A DNA stretch of 7,020 nt from an uncultured Eubacteriales bacterium (GTDB lineage: Bacteria; Bacillota; Clostridia; Lachnospirales; CAG-274), in assembly GCA_902495025.1 (NCBI GenBank), contig CABUWB010000094.1, positions 1 to 7,020 of the forward strand, in the 5' to 3' direction. Numbering within the stretch: the first letter of the stretch is position 1; each line of letters starts with the position of its first letter. The translations under genes and the position numbers were made by a program. The notes beneath the pieces were generated by a model. The model worked only from the letters and a program-made list of their open reading frames with translations. It did not search any database and was not told the DNA's origin. Below, one piece after another: positions 5,657 to 7,020 of this stretch.

Positions 5657-6859
5657 TTAATCATTAACTAACATATGTCCCATTTTTACTTTTTTGGTGT
5701 GCATATAAAAATCGGCGGTGTGGCTATGTGTAACCTCAATAGGCACACGCTCGTCAACCTTAATGCCGTATTCTTCCAGACCCTCAATTTTTTTAGGGTT
5801 ATTTGTCATAAGCCTTACGGAGCTTACACCGAGGGCTTTAAGCATATAAGCGGCAACATCGTACTTTCTCATATCCTCGGGAAAGCCGAGAGCGAGGTTA
5901 GCCTCAACGGTATCCATACCCTCGTTTTGCAGCTTATAGGCTTTCAGCTTGTTTATAAGTCCTATTCCTCTGCCCTCCTGACGCATATACAGCAGTACAC
6001 CCCTGCCCTCGTCGGCAATTTTTTTAAGCGCCGCCCTGTACTGGCTGCCGCAGTCGCAGCGGTGAGAGGAAAGCACATCACCTGTAAGACATTCGGAGTG
6101 TATGCGTGTCAGCACAGGCTGACCGTCAGCAATATCTCCCATGGTGAGTGCCACGTGATGCTCGCCTGTCCAGTGGTCAACAAAGCCCGAAATATTAAAC
6201 TCGCCAAAGTCGGTGGGGAGAGTAGTGGTAACGACATTTTCAACATAAAAGCCGTTTTTGAGTATATATTCTTTCAGCGCCGCAACGGTGATAAATTTTA
6301 AATTGTGCGCCTTGGCAAACTCAATTAAATCGGGTGTACGTGCCATGTGTCCGTCATCGTTCATAATTTCACAGCATATACCGCAGGGCTTTAAGCCGGC
6401 AAGCCTTACAAGGTCAACGGTTGCCTCGGTATGACCGTCCCTTTCAAGCACTCCGCCGTCCTTTGCGGCAAGCGGAAATACATGACCGGGACGGCGAAAG
6501 TCCTCGGGCTTTGCGTTATCGTCCGTAAATTTTAAAATGGTTTCAGCTCTCTCAAATGCCGAAATACCTGTTGTTGTATTAACATGGTCAATTGATACGG
6601 TAAAGGCGGTGCAGTGGTTGTCGGTATTGTTTTCAACCATCTGCGGCATATCCAGCCTTTTAAGCATATCGTTTGAGGCAGGCATACATATAAGCCCCTT
6701 TGCGTAGGTGGCAATAAAGTTCATCGCCTCGCCCGTAACCTTTTCGGCAGCCATAACAAGGTCGCCCTCGTTCTCCCTGCCCTCGTCATCGGAAACAATT
6801 ATCATTTTTCCGTTTTTTATATCTTCAAGTGCTTCCTCAACTGTATTATACCTGAACAT
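5657..6859 (-). CDS. ribBA: Bifunctional 3,4-dihydroxy-2-butanone 4-phosphate synthase / GTP cyclohydrolase II
   Basis: Starts both branches of riboflavin synthesis. The N-terminal RibB half (about 1-200) converts ribulose 5-phosphate to the four-carbon unit. The C-terminal RibA half (about 206-400) opens GTP to the pyrimidine precursor. RibB motifs are DDEGRENEGD (24-33, Mg and substrate-binding acids), FRRPGHVFPL, DGHTEATVDL (H143) and EIMNDDG. RibA motifs are RIHSECLTGD with C257, then C268 and C270 in SSHRCDCGSQ (zinc ligands spaced as in Escherichia coli RibA), YMRQEGRGIGL and LMTNNPKKIEGL. At 400 residues it is the normal length for the fused enzyme, with no sign of decay in either half. 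GAAAGGAG lies 6 nt before the ATG, in the 12-nt gap after ribE, so the two genes are co-transcribed. Confidence 0.98.
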   Translation of the reverse strand: MFRYNTVEEALEDIKNGKMIIVSDDEGRENEGDLVMAAEKVTGEAMNFIATYAKGLICMPASNDMLKRLDMPQMVENNTDNHCTAFTVSIDHVNTTTGISAFERAETILKFTDDNAKPEDFRRPGHVFPLAAKDGGVLERDGHTEATVDLVRLAGLKPCGICCEIMNDDGHMARTPDLIEFAKAHNLKFITVAALKEYILKNGFYVENVVTTTLPTDFGEFNISGFVDHWTGEHHVALTMGDIADGQPVLTRIHSECLTGDVLSSHRCDCGSQYRAALKKIADEGRGVLLYMRQEGRGIGLINKLKAYKLQNEGMDTVEANLALGFPEDMRKYDVAAYMLKALGVSSVRLMTNNPKKIEGLEEYGIKVDERVPIEVTHSHTADFYMHTKKVKMGHMLVND

Positions 6860-6871
6860 TTTTATCTCCTT

Positions 6872-7020
6872 TCAGAATCCGCAGCGTGCAAGAAATTCCA
6901 TATCAATTCCGCTTTTCTTATCCTCAAAGCCTATAATGTGGCTTATATACTTTGCAAGCACGTCGGTTTCTATATTTATTAAATCGCCCTCTTTATGTGA
7001 GGTAAGCGTGGTAACGGCGG
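6872..7020 (-). CDS. ribE: Riboflavin synthase alpha subunit, C-terminal 48 codons (5' end outside window)
   Basis: The frame is open from the right edge and ends at TGA (6874-6872). The readable tail has TSHKEGDLINIETDVLAKYI and ends SGIDMEFLARCGF. Both resemble the end of the riboflavin synthase second lumazine-binding repeat (GDxVNIExDxxAKY) and its C-terminal trimerisation helix. The enzyme converts two lumazine molecules into riboflavin and the pyrimidine precursor. Position just upstream of ribBA and ribH matches the usual Bacillus/Clostridium order ribD-ribE-ribBA-ribH. The gene is sometimes named ribC or ribB in other organisms. Confidence 0.92.
   Translation of the reverse strand, partial: AVTTLTSHKEGDLINIETDVLAKYISHIIGFEDKKSGIDMEFLARCGF

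Noticed and set aside
5675..6301. Long + strand open frame (208 codons) opposite ribBA
   Set aside because: It is the antisense shadow of a strongly conserved gene, has no ribosome binding site, and its product looks like no known protein.

Overview
The window is a junction between a Gram-positive prophage and its host chromosome. The likely host is a low-to-moderate-GC Firmicute of class Clostridia, perhaps a Ruminococcaceae/Oscillospirales-type gut organism. The reasons are strong AGGAGG ribosome binding sites throughout, a Phage_holin_4_1-type holin, an Amidase_2 endolysin with a copper-amine-oxidase-like tail, TnpX-like serine recombinases, a Bacillus/Clostridium-order rib operon, and a GTAGGGGCGG palindromic repeat of a kind I associate with these genomes. 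The species cannot be fixed from the sequence alone.

Region 1 (1 to about 4376, + strand, AT-rich) is the right end of a prophage or prophage-like element. It runs from the 3' end of a probable tail-fibre or beta-helix protein, through a holin and an amidase endolysin (the lysis pair, 14-nt overlap or ATG-proximal coupling), to two paralogous large serine recombinases whose genes overlap by 143 nt. The endolysin carries a well-placed internal ribosome binding site that could yield a separate C-terminal wall-binding fragment. The recombinases would integrate and excise the element.

Region 2 (4291-4568) is a 278-nt gene-free boundary. It holds a near-consensus extended -10 promoter reading rightwards, a small G+C hairpin with a T run (+ terminator), about 145 nt with no recognisable feature, and a perfect 15-bp stem that terminates the convergent rib operon. 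The prophage attachment site should lie here, but its core cannot be placed from one end only.

Region 3 (4569-7020, - strand, higher GC) is host chromosome: the end of ribE (riboflavin synthase), then ribBA (bifunctional DHBP synthase/GTP cyclohydrolase II), ribH (lumazine synthase) and a YvbK-like GNAT acetyltransferase. RibBA makes both precursors, from ribulose 5-phosphate and from GTP. RibH condenses the four-carbon unit with the pyrimidine, and RibE converts lumazine to riboflavin. The 183-nt ribBA-ribH gap contains a 74-bp palindromic repeat and a possible ribH promoter. The start of the operon, where ribD and any FMN riboswitch would be expected, lies beyond the right edge.
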